From an uncultured Clostridium sp. (GTDB taxonomy: Bacteria > Bacillota > Clostridia > Clostridiales > Clostridiaceae), in the NCBI RefSeq assembly GCF_934754925.1, contig NZ_CAKVJA010000019.1:1-47081 (forward strand): a DNA stretch of 47,081 nt. The letters run 5' to 3'. A program made the translations under genes and the position numbers. Shown one piece after another: positions 39,559 to 47,081 of this stretch (position 1 is the stretch's first letter; each line of letters begins with the position of its first letter). The notes beneath the pieces were generated by a model that did no database searches, had not been told where the DNA came from, and saw only the letters and a list, made by a program, of their open reading frames with translations.

Positions 39559-40587
39559 GTGGCTATTGATGAAAGAAAAATAAAAATACTTCAAGCCATT
39601 ATTAATGACTATATAGTAACAGGGGAGCCTGTTGGTTCACGAACAATAGCTAAGAAGTATGATTTAGGTGTAGGATCTGCAACTATAAGAAATGAAATGG
39701 CAGATTTAGAGGAGATGGGGTATTTAGAACAGCCTCATACATCAGCAGGTAGAGTCCCATCTAGTAAGGGATACAGATTATATGTTGATAAGTTAATGGA
39801 AACACCAAAGCTAAGTAAGGGTGAGGAACTAAGAATTAAGGAATATTTAATTAATTCTGCTATGCATGAAGTTGATACTATCTTAAAGGAAGCTTGTGTT
39901 TTATTATCTGAATTAACAAATTTAACTTGTATAGTTCAAACACCTTCTATGAAGAGAAGTTATATAAGATCACTACAATTAATAAAAATAGATGAATCAA
40001 ATTTAATTTCTGTAATAGTCACAGATAGTGGTGTTATAAAAAACCATAGAATTAAGGTTAATGCTGTACCAAGTAATGAAGAACTTATTAGAATTAATGA
40101 GGTATTAAATTCTAAACTTAAAAATTTAACAATTGAAGCTATTAATTTAGAAGTTATTAATGAGCTTAAAAATGACTTGGTTGGGTTTGATGATTTATTT
40201 AATGCAATGCTTCCAGCTTTATATGAAAGTTTAAATAATAGTTCAAAATCAGAGTTTGTTGTTGAGGGTACAACCAATCTTTTCAATTATCCTGAATACA
40301 ATGATATTGAAAAAGCTAAAGAGGTACTTCAATTAATAAGTAACAAAGATTGTGTAATAGAACTACTTGAAAATAGTGGTGATATATCAATTAAAATTGG
40401 TGATGAAAATTACATTCCGGAAGCTAAGGATTGTTCAGTAATAACTGCAGAGTATTCTTTAGGAGGAAGACCTATTGGAAGTATTGGACTTATTGGTCCA
40501 CAAAGAATTAATTATTCAAAAGTTGTCTCTATAATGGCACAGGTTATGAAAGAATTAAATAAAAGTCTTAAGGACCAAGAGTATTGA
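39559..40587 (+). CDS. hrcA: heat-inducible transcription repressor HrcA
   Basis: HrcA represses chaperone genes by binding CIRCE, including the copy 17 bases upstream. The 342-residue protein has the N-terminal winged helix (RKIKILQAIINDYIVTGEPVGSRTIAKKYDLGVGSATIRNEMADLEEMGYL), the EQPHTSAGRVPSSKGYRLYVD loop, and a C-terminal GAF-like dimerisation part ending SLGGRPIGSIGLIGPQRINY. The frame extends to an ATG at 39532, but that lies within CIRCE; GTG 39559 behind AGGGGTGAT is the likely start. grpE follows by 23 bases. Confidence 0.96.
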   Translation: MAIDERKIKILQAIINDYIVTGEPVGSRTIAKKYDLGVGSATIRNEMADLEEMGYLEQPHTSAGRVPSSKGYRLYVDKLMETPKLSKGEELRIKEYLINSAMHEVDTILKEACVLLSELTNLTCIVQTPSMKRSYIRSLQLIKIDESNLISVIVTDSGVIKNHRIKVNAVPSNEELIRINEVLNSKLKNLTIEAINLEVINELKNDLVGFDDLFNAMLPALYESLNNSSKSEFVVEGTTNLFNYPEYNDIEKAKEVLQLISNKDCVIELLENSGDISIKIGDENYIPEAKDCSVITAEYSLGGRPIGSIGLIGPQRINYSKVVSIMAQVMKELNKSLKDQEY

Positions 40588-40610
40588 ATAAAGAGAGATG
40601 AGGTGTAAAG

Positions 40611-41210
40611 ATGGAAGAAAATAAAGAGCTAAAAGATGAAGAAATAGTAAAAGAAACAGTAGAAGAAACTAACACAGTAGAAGATAATACAGAGACTACA
40701 GGAAATGAAGAAGTAGAAGAAATAATGGAAGATTATATTGAAACTGATGATTTATCAACGATAAGAAAGTTAAAAGATGAAAATAAAAAACTTTCTAATG
40801 AATTAGATGCTTTGAAAGATAGACTAGTTAGATTAACTGCTGAGTATGATAATTATAGAAAAAGAACAGCAAAAGAAAAAGAAGGTATTTATACAGAGGC
40901 ATGTACTGATGTATTAAAAGAAGTACTTCCTGTAGCAGATAACTTAGAAAGAGCTTTAGCTGTAGATGGAAATGTAGAAGATCTTAAGAAGGGTGTTGAG
41001 ATGACAATAAAAGGATTCTTAAACTCTTTACAAAAATTAGGTGTTGAAGAAATTGATACAACTAATGGCTTTGATCCAAATTTACATCAAGCAATATCTG
41101 TTGTTGAAGATGAAAATTTAAATAGCAATGATGTTGCTCAAGTATATCAAAAAGGATATAAAAAGGGCGAAAAGGTAATCAGATATTCAATGGTTACAGT
41201 AGCAAAATAG
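40611..41210 (+). CDS. grpE: nucleotide exchange factor GrpE
   Basis: GrpE releases ADP from DnaK. The 199-residue protein has a very acidic, flexible N-terminus (about residues 1-50), a long coiled coil (LKDENKKLSNELDALKDRLVRLTAEYDNYRKRTAKEKE) and the C-terminal beta domain (GVEEIDTTNGFDPNLHQAISVVEDEN, VYQKGYKKGEKVIRYSMVTVAK). GAGGTG lies before the ATG. It is second in the CIRCE-controlled operon, 51 bases ahead of dnaK. Confidence 0.97.
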   Translation: MEENKELKDEEIVKETVEETNTVEDNTETTGNEEVEEIMEDYIETDDLSTIRKLKDENKKLSNELDALKDRLVRLTAEYDNYRKRTAKEKEGIYTEACTDVLKEVLPVADNLERALAVDGNVEDLKKGVEMTIKGFLNSLQKLGVEEIDTTNGFDPNLHQAISVVEDENLNSNDVAQVYQKGYKKGEKVIRYSMVTVAK

Positions 41211-41261
41211 TAAAAAAGGAAAATATTTAAATAGATATTTAATTTCGAGGAGGAAAAAATT

Positions 41262-43121
41262 ATGGGAAAAATTATAGGTATTGATTTAGGTACAACAAAT
41301 TCATGTGTAGCTGTTATGGAAGGTGGAGAACCAGTAGTTATCACTAACTCAGAAGGTGCAAGAACTACACCATCAGTAGTTTCATTCCAAGCTAATGGAG
41401 AAAGATTAGTGGGTCAAATAGCTAAAAGACAAGCAATTACAAACCCAGAACACACTATAATTTCAATAAAAAGAGAAATGGGAACAGATCATAAGACTAA
41501 GATAGATGATAAAACTTATTCACCACAAGAAATATCAGCAATGATTCTTCAAAAGATTAAAGCTGATGCAGAAGCTTACTTAGGTGAACCTGTAACTCAA
41601 GCTGTTATCACAGTTCCAGCTTACTTTAATGATGCTGAAAGACAAGCAACAAAAGATGCTGGTAGAATAGCTGGATTAGAAGTATTAAGAATAATAAACG
41701 AACCAACAGCTGCTTCATTAGCTTATGGATTAGATAAGACTGATCACAGCGAAAAAATATTTGTTTATGACTTAGGTGGAGGTACATTCGACGTATCTAT
41801 CCTTGAATTAGGTGATGGAGTATTTGAAGTATTATCAACAAACGGAGATACTCACTTAGGTGGAGATGACTTTGACCAAAAGATTATTGATTATATAGCA
41901 GACGATTTTAAGTCTCAATATGGAATTGATTTAAGAAATGATAAGAGTGCAGTTCAAAGATTAAAAGAAGCTGCTGAAAAAGCTAAGATTGAATTATCTT
42001 CATCTATGCAAACTAACATCAATTTACCATTCATCACAGCTGATGCAACTGGTCCAAAGCACATTGATATGAACTTAACTAGAGCAAAATTTAATGAATT
42101 AACTCATGATTTAGTACAAAGATCAATTGAGCCAATGAAGAAAGCATTATCTGATGCAGGACTTTCAATTAGCCAAATCGATAAGGTTATATTAGTTGGT
42201 GGATCAACAAGAATTCCAGCAGTTCAAGAAGCTGTTAAGAACTTTACAGGAAAAGAACCTTCAAAGGGAGTTAATCCAGATGAATGCGTAGCTATGGGTG
42301 CTGCAATTCAAGCAGGTGTTTTAACTGGAGAAGTTAAGGACGTATTATTACTAGACGTTACACCATTAACATTAGGAATTGAAACTTTAGGAGGAGTTGC
42401 TACTCCATTAATCGAAAGAAATACAACTATACCAGCTAAGAAGAGCCAAGTATTCTCAACTGCAGCAGATGGTCAAACATCAGTTGAAATACATGTAGTA
42501 CAAGGTGAAAGACAAATGGCTGCTGATAACAAGACTTTAGGTAGATTTACTCTATCAGGTATTGCTCCAGCTCCAAGAGGAATTCCACAAATCGAAGTTA
42601 CATTTGATATAGATGCTAATGGTATTGTTAAGGTATCTGCTATGGATAAAGGAACTGGTAAAGAAGCAAATATTACAATTACTGCTTCAACTAACTTAAG
42701 TGATGAAGAAGTAGATAGAGCTGTAAAAGAAGCTGAAAGATTTGCTGAAGAAGATAAGAAGAGAAAAGAATCAATAGAAACTAAGAATAATGCAGATCAA
42801 TTAACTTACCAAACTGAGAAGCAATTAGAAGAGCTTGGTGATAAGATTTCTGCTGATGATAAAGCTAAGATAACTGCTAAATTAGATGCTTTAAAAGCTG
42901 TTAAAGACGGAGAAGATTTAGAAGCTATTAAGAAGGCTACAGAAGAATTAACACAAGAATTCTATGCTATATCTTCAAAGATGTATGCTGATGCTCAAGG
43001 TGCAGCAGGAGCTCAAGGTGCAGGATTTGATCCAAACAATATGGGTGGAAATGCTAATCAAGGACCAGCTCATGATGATAATGTAGTAGATGCTGATTTT
43101 GAAGTAAAAGAAGATAAATAA
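41262..43121 (+). CDS. dnaK: molecular chaperone DnaK (Hsp70)
   Basis: This 619-residue Hsp70 has the ATPase domain with GIDLGTTNSCVAVMEGG, VPAYFNDAERQATKDAG, NEPTAASLAYGLD, YDLGGGTFDVSIL and LVGGSTRIPAVQ. The hydrophobic linker DVLLLDVTPLTLGIET, the substrate-binding domain and the lid follow, ending in a Gly/Asn/Gln-rich tail and ADFEVKEDK. GAGGAGG precedes the ATG. Codon use is richer in C-ending codons than average, as expected for an abundant protein. A hairpin follows it, so dnaJ may get a reduced share of transcripts. Confidence 0.98.
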   Translation: MGKIIGIDLGTTNSCVAVMEGGEPVVITNSEGARTTPSVVSFQANGERLVGQIAKRQAITNPEHTIISIKREMGTDHKTKIDDKTYSPQEISAMILQKIKADAEAYLGEPVTQAVITVPAYFNDAERQATKDAGRIAGLEVLRIINEPTAASLAYGLDKTDHSEKIFVYDLGGGTFDVSILELGDGVFEVLSTNGDTHLGGDDFDQKIIDYIADDFKSQYGIDLRNDKSAVQRLKEAAEKAKIELSSSMQTNINLPFITADATGPKHIDMNLTRAKFNELTHDLVQRSIEPMKKALSDAGLSISQIDKVILVGGSTRIPAVQEAVKNFTGKEPSKGVNPDECVAMGAAIQAGVLTGEVKDVLLLDVTPLTLGIETLGGVATPLIERNTTIPAKKSQVFSTAADGQTSVEIHVVQGERQMAADNKTLGRFTLSGIAPAPRGIPQIEVTFDIDANGIVKVSAMDKGTGKEANITITASTNLSDEEVDRAVKEAERFAEEDKKRKESIETKNNADQLTYQTEKQLEELGDKISADDKAKITAKLDALKAVKDGEDLEAIKKATEELTQEFYAISSKMYADAQGAAGAQGAGFDPNNMGGNANQGPAHDDNVVDADFEVKEDK

Positions 43122-43136
43122 TATTATAATATAAAT

Positions 43137-43166
43137 AGGGGAGACAAAAGTCGTCTTCCCTTTTTA
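43137..43166 (+). terminator. terminator or attenuator between dnaK and dnaJ
   Basis: The stem AGGGGAGAC / GTCGTCTTCCCT (bulged) with an AAAA loop is followed by TTTT. dnaJ probably depends on read-through or on its own promoter. Confidence 0.7.
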
Positions 43167-43244
43167 AAAGTTTAGGTATTTACGAATATTTTTGTAAGTG
43201 TTAATATAGACTAAGTTAAATATAAATAGGTGGTGAGTATATAG

Positions 43245-44381
43245 ATGGCAAATAAAGACTATTATGCTGTTCTTGGACTTGAGAAAGGTGCAAGTGATGA
43301 TGAAATAAAAAGAGCCTTTAGAAAGCTAGCTATTAAATACCATCCTGATAAAAATCAAGGTAATAAGGAAGCAGAAGAAAAATTTAAAGATATAAATGAG
43401 GCATATCAAGTACTTTCTGACCCAGAGAAGAAAGCTAGATATGATCAATTTGGTACTGCTGACTTTGATGGAAGTGGATTTGGAGCAGGTGGATTTGGTG
43501 GCTTTGACTTCTCAGATATGGGTGGTTTTGGTGATATATTTGAAAGCTTTTTTGGAGGCGGTGGTGGTTCTTCAAGAAGAAGAAATGGCCCTGTAAAAGG
43601 CGCAGATATAGAATATACTTTAAATTTAACTTTTGAAGAGGCTGTATTTGGCGTAGAAAAAGAAATAACTATAAACAGACATGAAAATTGTGAGAAGTGT
43701 AGAGGAACAGGTGCTGAACCAGGAACTTCACCAAAAACATGTCCAACATGTAATGGAAGTGGGCAAGTTAGAGTTCAAAGACAAACACCTCTTGGAAGTT
43801 TTGTAAGTACTTCTACTTGTGATAGATGTGGAGGAAAAGGAACAATAGTTGAAACTCCATGTTCAAGCTGTAGTGGTAAAGGAAAAGTGAGAAAGACTAG
43901 AAAGATTAAAGTAAATGTACCTGCTGGTGTTGACACAGGTAATGTAATGCCACTTAGAGGACAAGGAGAGCATGGTTCTAATGATGGACCTCCAGGTGAT
44001 TTATATATTAGAATAAATGTAGCTAAGTCTAAACAATTTGATAGAAGAGGAAACGATATTTATATAGAAACTCATATATCAATGGGTAGAGCTGCTTTAG
44101 GTGTTGAGATAACAGTTCCTACTGTAGATGGAGATGTTAAGTATACTATTCCAGCAGGAACTCAATCAGGGACTATGTTTAGATTAAAGGGCAAGGGTGT
44201 ACCTAAAGTTCACTCAAGTGCTAGAGGAGATCAATACGTAAAAGTAATAGTTGATACTCCTAAAAATTTAACTTCTAAACAAAAAGAAGCTTTAGAAGCC
44301 TTTATGGAAGCGTGTGGAGAGAACGTTGATGGAGAAGTTACACATAAAAAAGGCTTGAAGGACTTATTTAATAAGAAATAA
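43245..44381 (+). CDS. dnaJ: molecular chaperone DnaJ (Hsp40)
   Basis: DnaJ delivers substrates to DnaK and stimulates its ATPase. The 378-residue protein has the J-domain with the HPD tripeptide (KYHPDKNQG), a Gly/Phe-rich linker (about residues 73-110), and four CxxCxGxG zinc-binding repeats: CEKCRGTG, CPTCNGSG, CDRCGGKG and CSSCSGKG. The C-terminal beta-sandwich domains follow. GGTGGTGAG serves as SD. It closes the hrcA operon and has a perfect palindromic terminator. Confidence 0.98.
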   Translation: MANKDYYAVLGLEKGASDDEIKRAFRKLAIKYHPDKNQGNKEAEEKFKDINEAYQVLSDPEKKARYDQFGTADFDGSGFGAGGFGGFDFSDMGGFGDIFESFFGGGGGSSRRRNGPVKGADIEYTLNLTFEEAVFGVEKEITINRHENCEKCRGTGAEPGTSPKTCPTCNGSGQVRVQRQTPLGSFVSTSTCDRCGGKGTIVETPCSSCSGKGKVRKTRKIKVNVPAGVDTGNVMPLRGQGEHGSNDGPPGDLYIRINVAKSKQFDRRGNDIYIETHISMGRAALGVEITVPTVDGDVKYTIPAGTQSGTMFRLKGKGVPKVHSSARGDQYVKVIVDTPKNLTSKQKEALEAFMEACGENVDGEVTHKKGLKDLFNKK

Positions 44382-44382
44382 A

Positions 44383-44412
44383 AAAAGATGTTGCAATTGC
44401 AACATCTTTTTT
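44383..44412. terminator. bidirectional terminator after dnaJ
   Basis: The perfect palindrome AAAAGATGTTGCAA/TTGCAACATCTTTT with flanking A and T runs separates dnaJ from the convergent membrane protein gene, whose last codons touch it. Confidence 0.9.
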
Positions 44413-45088
44413 ATTTAATAAGTTCATTTAATACGTTAATTATTTGTTCATGTCTATTTGAACTAATTGCTATACATAAAAATGTATTTTCATTATTAAA
44501 ACCACAATCTTTTAATAGATTAAGATTGTCCACTTTAATTCCATATAAATTATTGTTTCCTGATTGATCAGTTGATGTTATTAAAGAATCTTCAGATATA
44601 TTTAAGTCATAAAACCCATCTAATAAGGTTAAATCTAATAGCATATTATTAGCAGCAAAGTATTCAAAATTATTTTTTTCAACCAACAAGATATCGATTT
44701 CATTAGCGGCCAATTTAACAGCAAATGCTTGTGTTGTTGTTGGATCATCACCATAGTTTGAATTAGAATCAACTAAAAGGGAGTTTGTAAATATAGCATA
44801 TTTTTTATTATTAGATAAAATGCTTTTATTTAATATATCTTTAAGTTTATTAAAATTATCTGTATTAATGTTAGAACCGTAATATGTTATGTTGCAATAG
44901 GTATTTTGTTTTGTAGCAATTGAATAGGATATATAGCTTATAATTATGATAGAAAGTATTCCAGCAATTATGGGAAATTTGTAATAATCATATATAAATT
45001 GAATTTTATTTTTTCTTGATAAAGATTTTAATGTTTCTTTAACAGATGTTTCTGAATCTAAAGGTGGCTTATTTTTTACTTCGACCAT
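44411..45088 (-). CDS. single-pass membrane protein with extracytoplasmic domain, unknown function
   Basis: The 225-residue protein has a charged cytoplasmic N-terminus (about 1-35, ending LSRKNKIQFIYDYYKFP), one membrane helix (about 36-58, IIAGILSIIIISYISYSI) and an outer domain. Part of the outer domain (AANEIDILLVEKNNFEYFAANNMLLDLTLLDGF) reads like a periplasmic substrate-binding protein fold. There is no lipobox. ATG 45088 has GAGGAG eight bases before it; a GTG three codons upstream is less likely. It is monocistronic, divergent from the siroheme reductase. I do not recognise a named family. Confidence 0.65.
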   Translation of the reverse strand: MVEVKNKPPLDSETSVKETLKSLSRKNKIQFIYDYYKFPIIAGILSIIIISYISYSIATKQNTYCNITYYGSNINTDNFNKLKDILNKSILSNNKKYAIFTNSLLVDSNSNYGDDPTTTQAFAVKLAANEIDILLVEKNNFEYFAANNMLLDLTLLDGFYDLNISEDSLITSTDQSGNNNLYGIKVDNLNLLKDCGFNNENTFLCIAISSNRHEQIINVLNELIK

Positions 45089-45276
45089 ATTAATCACTCC
45101 TCATAAATATGTATATTTATGTTTATTTTATAGAAAAAAATAGAAAAAATCAATTGATATAAAATTTTAAAATTAGTAAACATTTAAAATGTTAATGGTT
45201 ATAATTAGATATTTAAATAGTTAAATAATAGAAAAGCTAGTGGATTGTAGATATAATAGAGGGAGGAATATTTGTC

Positions 45277-45321
45277 ATGATAAGTAGGAATATTAAAAAG
45301 AGTAGCAATAATATGAGGTGA
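45277..45321 (+). CDS. possible 14-codon leader peptide before the siroheme reductase
   Basis: ATG 45277 follows GGGAGGA by about nine bases and encodes MISRNIKKSSNNMR. Its TGA (45319-45321) overlaps the AGGTGA that serves as SD for the reductase at 45326. The layout suggests translational coupling or a regulatory leader. A perfect TATAAT lies at 45252-45257, but no good -35. Coding is unproven. Confidence 0.4.
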   Translation: MISRNIKKSSNNMR

Positions 45322-45325
45322 TAAT

Positions 45326-46876
45326 ATGGAAAGTTTAAAGGAAATACTTTTACCGGAAATTGAAGAGTTTAGAAAAGTTGGACATAAATTTATAAATGGA
45401 GAAATGTCTGTTATGGATTTTAAACATGCATCAGGTGGTATGGGGTCTTATGCTCATCGTGGAGGAAAAGAATTCATGTTAAGACTTAGAATACCTTCAG
45501 GTATAATAACTATGTCACAACTAAAGATGATATATAGTTGGGCAGAAAAATATAAATTAGAAGGATTACATTTTACTACTCGTCAAGCAATTCAATATCA
45601 TGGCCTATCAATAGATGAAGTATGTGATTTAATGAAAGAAGCTTTAGATAAGGATATATATACAAGAGGAGCAGGTGGTAATTTCCCAAGAAATGTTGCT
45701 TTATCACCATTATCAGGTGTTGATAAAGAAGAAGCATTTGATCCAACACCATATGCATTAGCTACTGGTGAGTATTTTATGGAGAGAATAACTACGTACA
45801 AATTGCCAAGAAAATTAAAGGTATCTTTCTCTAATGCTTCAAGTGATACAGCACATTGTACAGTTCAAGATTTAGGGTTCTTAGCAGTAAATAAAGATGG
45901 TAAAGAATACTTTAAAGTATATATTGGTGGAGGATTAGGAAGAAATCCTAAGCTTGCATTAATATATCCAGAACTTATAGAGGCTAGCGAAGTATTAAAC
46001 TATGTTGAAGCTATGGTTAGACTATTTAAGGCAGAAGGAAATTATGAAAATAAAGCTAAGGCTCGTGTAAGATATATGGTTGATAAATTAGGTGAAGAAG
46101 GTTTTATAAATGAATATAAAAAATATGTTGAAATAGTTAAAAATGAAGAAAATTATAAATTGTCAGTTGAGCCTAAAAAGTATACTAAAGCTGGTATAGA
46201 AACAAATATAATTAATTCAAGATTAGTAGCACAAAAGCAACTAGGATTATATAGTGTTTATGTACATCCAGTAGGTGGCCAAATGAAGCTAAGTGATTTA
46301 AAAGTTATTATATCAACATTAGAAAAATTTGATGATCCTGAAATTAGATTATCAATGACAGAAGGTGTATACTTTAGAAACTTAAATGGAAAAGAAGCAG
46401 AAGAGTTATTAGAAGTTACAAAAGCAATGGGCGGAACAACTTCATTTGATTATAGTGTAGCATGTATAGGGGTTCCAACATGTCAAATAGGTATATGTGA
46501 AAGCCAAGAAGCTTTAAGAGAAACATTAAATTATGTTAAAGAAAATGTTTCAAATATTGATTTATTACCTAGATTATATTTCTCAGGCTGTGGTAACTCT
46601 TGTGGTGTACATGAAATAGCTGAAATAGGATTTACAGGAAAGAAAAAGAGAATTAATGATGTTATAGAAGAAGCTTATGAAATTCATGTTGATGGAAGCT
46701 TTGTAGAGGGCGAGGCTAGATTAGGAAAGTGCTATGGGGATATTGCTAGAAAAGATATTCCAATGTTTATTTGTGAATTAGCTAATAAGTTAAATTCTGC
46801 TAATAAAAACTTTATTGATTATATAAAGAACAATGAAAGTGAATTTAAGGCTTTAGTTGAAAAATATAATTGTTAA
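45326..46876 (+). CDS. siroheme nitrite/sulfite reductase
   Basis: The 516-residue protein is a siroheme and [4Fe-4S] enzyme of the ferredoxin-type nitrite/sulfite reductase family. It has the two tandem reductase repeats (GGMGSYAHRGGKEFMLRLRIPSG with GLHFTTRQAIQYHG in the first; YSVYVHPVGGQMKLSDL with IRLSMTEGVYFRNL in the second). The cluster ligands are C380 and C386 (ACIGVPTCQIG, C-x5-C) and C422 and C426 (SGCGNSCGVHE, C-x3-C). It reduces nitrite to ammonia or sulfite to sulfide with six electrons; which one cannot be told. No siroheme synthesis genes are near. AGGTGA is the SD. Confidence 0.92.
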   Translation: MESLKEILLPEIEEFRKVGHKFINGEMSVMDFKHASGGMGSYAHRGGKEFMLRLRIPSGIITMSQLKMIYSWAEKYKLEGLHFTTRQAIQYHGLSIDEVCDLMKEALDKDIYTRGAGGNFPRNVALSPLSGVDKEEAFDPTPYALATGEYFMERITTYKLPRKLKVSFSNASSDTAHCTVQDLGFLAVNKDGKEYFKVYIGGGLGRNPKLALIYPELIEASEVLNYVEAMVRLFKAEGNYENKAKARVRYMVDKLGEEGFINEYKKYVEIVKNEENYKLSVEPKKYTKAGIETNIINSRLVAQKQLGLYSVYVHPVGGQMKLSDLKVIISTLEKFDDPEIRLSMTEGVYFRNLNGKEAEELLEVTKAMGGTTSFDYSVACIGVPTCQIGICESQEALRETLNYVKENVSNIDLLPRLYFSGCGNSCGVHEIAEIGFTGKKKRINDVIEEAYEIHVDGSFVEGEARLGKCYGDIARKDIPMFICELANKLNSANKNFIDYIKNNESEFKALVEKYNC

Positions 46877-46900
46877 TAATAACTAATAATCCTTTATATT

Positions 46901-46950
46901 ATCCACAATATACTATCTTTTGAAGTAGAGATTGTATATTGTGGATTTAT
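46901..46950 (+). terminator. terminator after the siroheme reductase
   Basis: The 13-bp arms ATCCACAATATAC and GTATATTGTGGAT around a 20-base loop are followed by TTATT. Confidence 0.75.
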
Positions 46951-47061
46951 TATTATAAGACTTAAAGTTAATAGAAAGCTCTATAGAGAGTTGAAATAAA
47001 AGAAATAATCAGTATAATTAATCTATAAACTTAAAGAAATGATTTGGAGTGAACAAAAGTT

Positions 47062-47081
47062 ATGAGAATGAGAAGAAAGCC
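47062..47081 (+). CDS. trmB: start of probable tRNA (guanine-N7)-methyltransferase, cut off by window edge
   Basis: Only the first codons are present (ATG 47062: M-R-M-R-R-K). TrmB proteins of Firmicutes begin M-R-x-R-x-K-P, so the gene is a reasonable guess. TTGGAGTG lies about ten bases before the ATG. The identity rests on seven residues and gene style only. Confidence 0.45.

Noticed and set aside
1..47081. Search by eye for CRISPR arrays, transposases, integrases, prophage genes and rRNA
   Set aside because: No regularly spaced repeats, recombinase motifs or rRNA sequences are seen; the only repeat-like element is the nested palindrome at 8551-8672.

Overview
The window looks like chromosome from a low-GC, endospore-forming anaerobe of the Clostridium sensu stricto type. 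The basis is the very AT-rich coding sequence (TTA leucine, AGA arginine, ATA isoleucine), strong GGAGG ribosome binding sites, A+T-rich spacers with compact hairpin terminators, the clostridial heat-shock order hrcA-grpE-dnaK-dnaJ, several sporulation genes (spoIIAA-spoIIAB-sigF, spoVAC-spoVAD-spoVAE, gpr, spoIIP) and iron systems typical of anaerobes. I see no prophage, transposase, CRISPR array or rRNA operon. One tRNA gene (Leu, CAA) is present. The species cannot be settled from the sequence alone.

Layout. 1-3.4 kb: a cut-off S66 LD-carboxypeptidase, an MgtC-family membrane protein whose start looks frameshifted, a Gfo/Idh/MocA oxidoreductase, a small membrane protein, an ogt pseudogene with an internal deletion, and tRNA-Leu. 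3.6-8.5 kb: a ZIP metal transporter, enolase with two Fur boxes flanking its promoter, a highly expressed-looking NifU-like/GGGtGRT gene pair behind a structured leader, and an Spx/ArsC-like protein. 8.5-15.5 kb: a nested inverted-repeat element, aspartate kinase, a DUF4003 protein, DNA polymerase IV, deoxyribose-phosphate aldolase, and a Lon-family protease whose ATP-binding loop is degenerate. 15.7-19.7 kb: the forespore sigma-F operon, spoVACDE, and a tiny DUF1540 gene.

19.8-30.1 kb is an iron-responsive island. It holds four Fur-box-controlled transcription units: feoA-feoA-feoB with a Cys-rich partner; flavodoxin-DUF3793-DUF2325; a CydDC-like ABC pair; and ygbA-like, ybaN-like and a small membrane protein. 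An EcsC-family gene sits on the opposite strand. 30.2-36.2 kb: a ComEC-like protein without the usual metallo-beta-lactamase domain, holA, rpsT with a possible autoregulatory leader, gpr, spoIIP and an unknown membrane-anchored protein. 36.3-44.4 kb: lepA (with an overlapping upstream ORF), hemW, and the CIRCE-controlled hrcA-grpE-dnaK-dnaJ cluster. 44.4 kb to the end: an unknown single-pass membrane protein, a siroheme nitrite/sulfite reductase behind a 14-codon leader ORF, and the first codons of a probable trmB.

The unifying theme is iron. At least five Fur-like 19-bp palindromes are visible, and they link ferrous iron uptake, the iron-free electron carrier flavodoxin, an exporter, a nitrosative-stress-linked Cys-rich protein and, unexpectedly, enolase. 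The most interesting unexplained parts are the leader RNA and unknown function of the NifU-like/GGGtGRT pair, the Fur sites around eno, the uncharacterised members of the iron island, the P-loop-less Lon protease, and candidate translational switches upstream of rpsT, spoIIP, lepA and the siroheme reductase. Functions come from recognised protein families and visible motifs; no database search was run.
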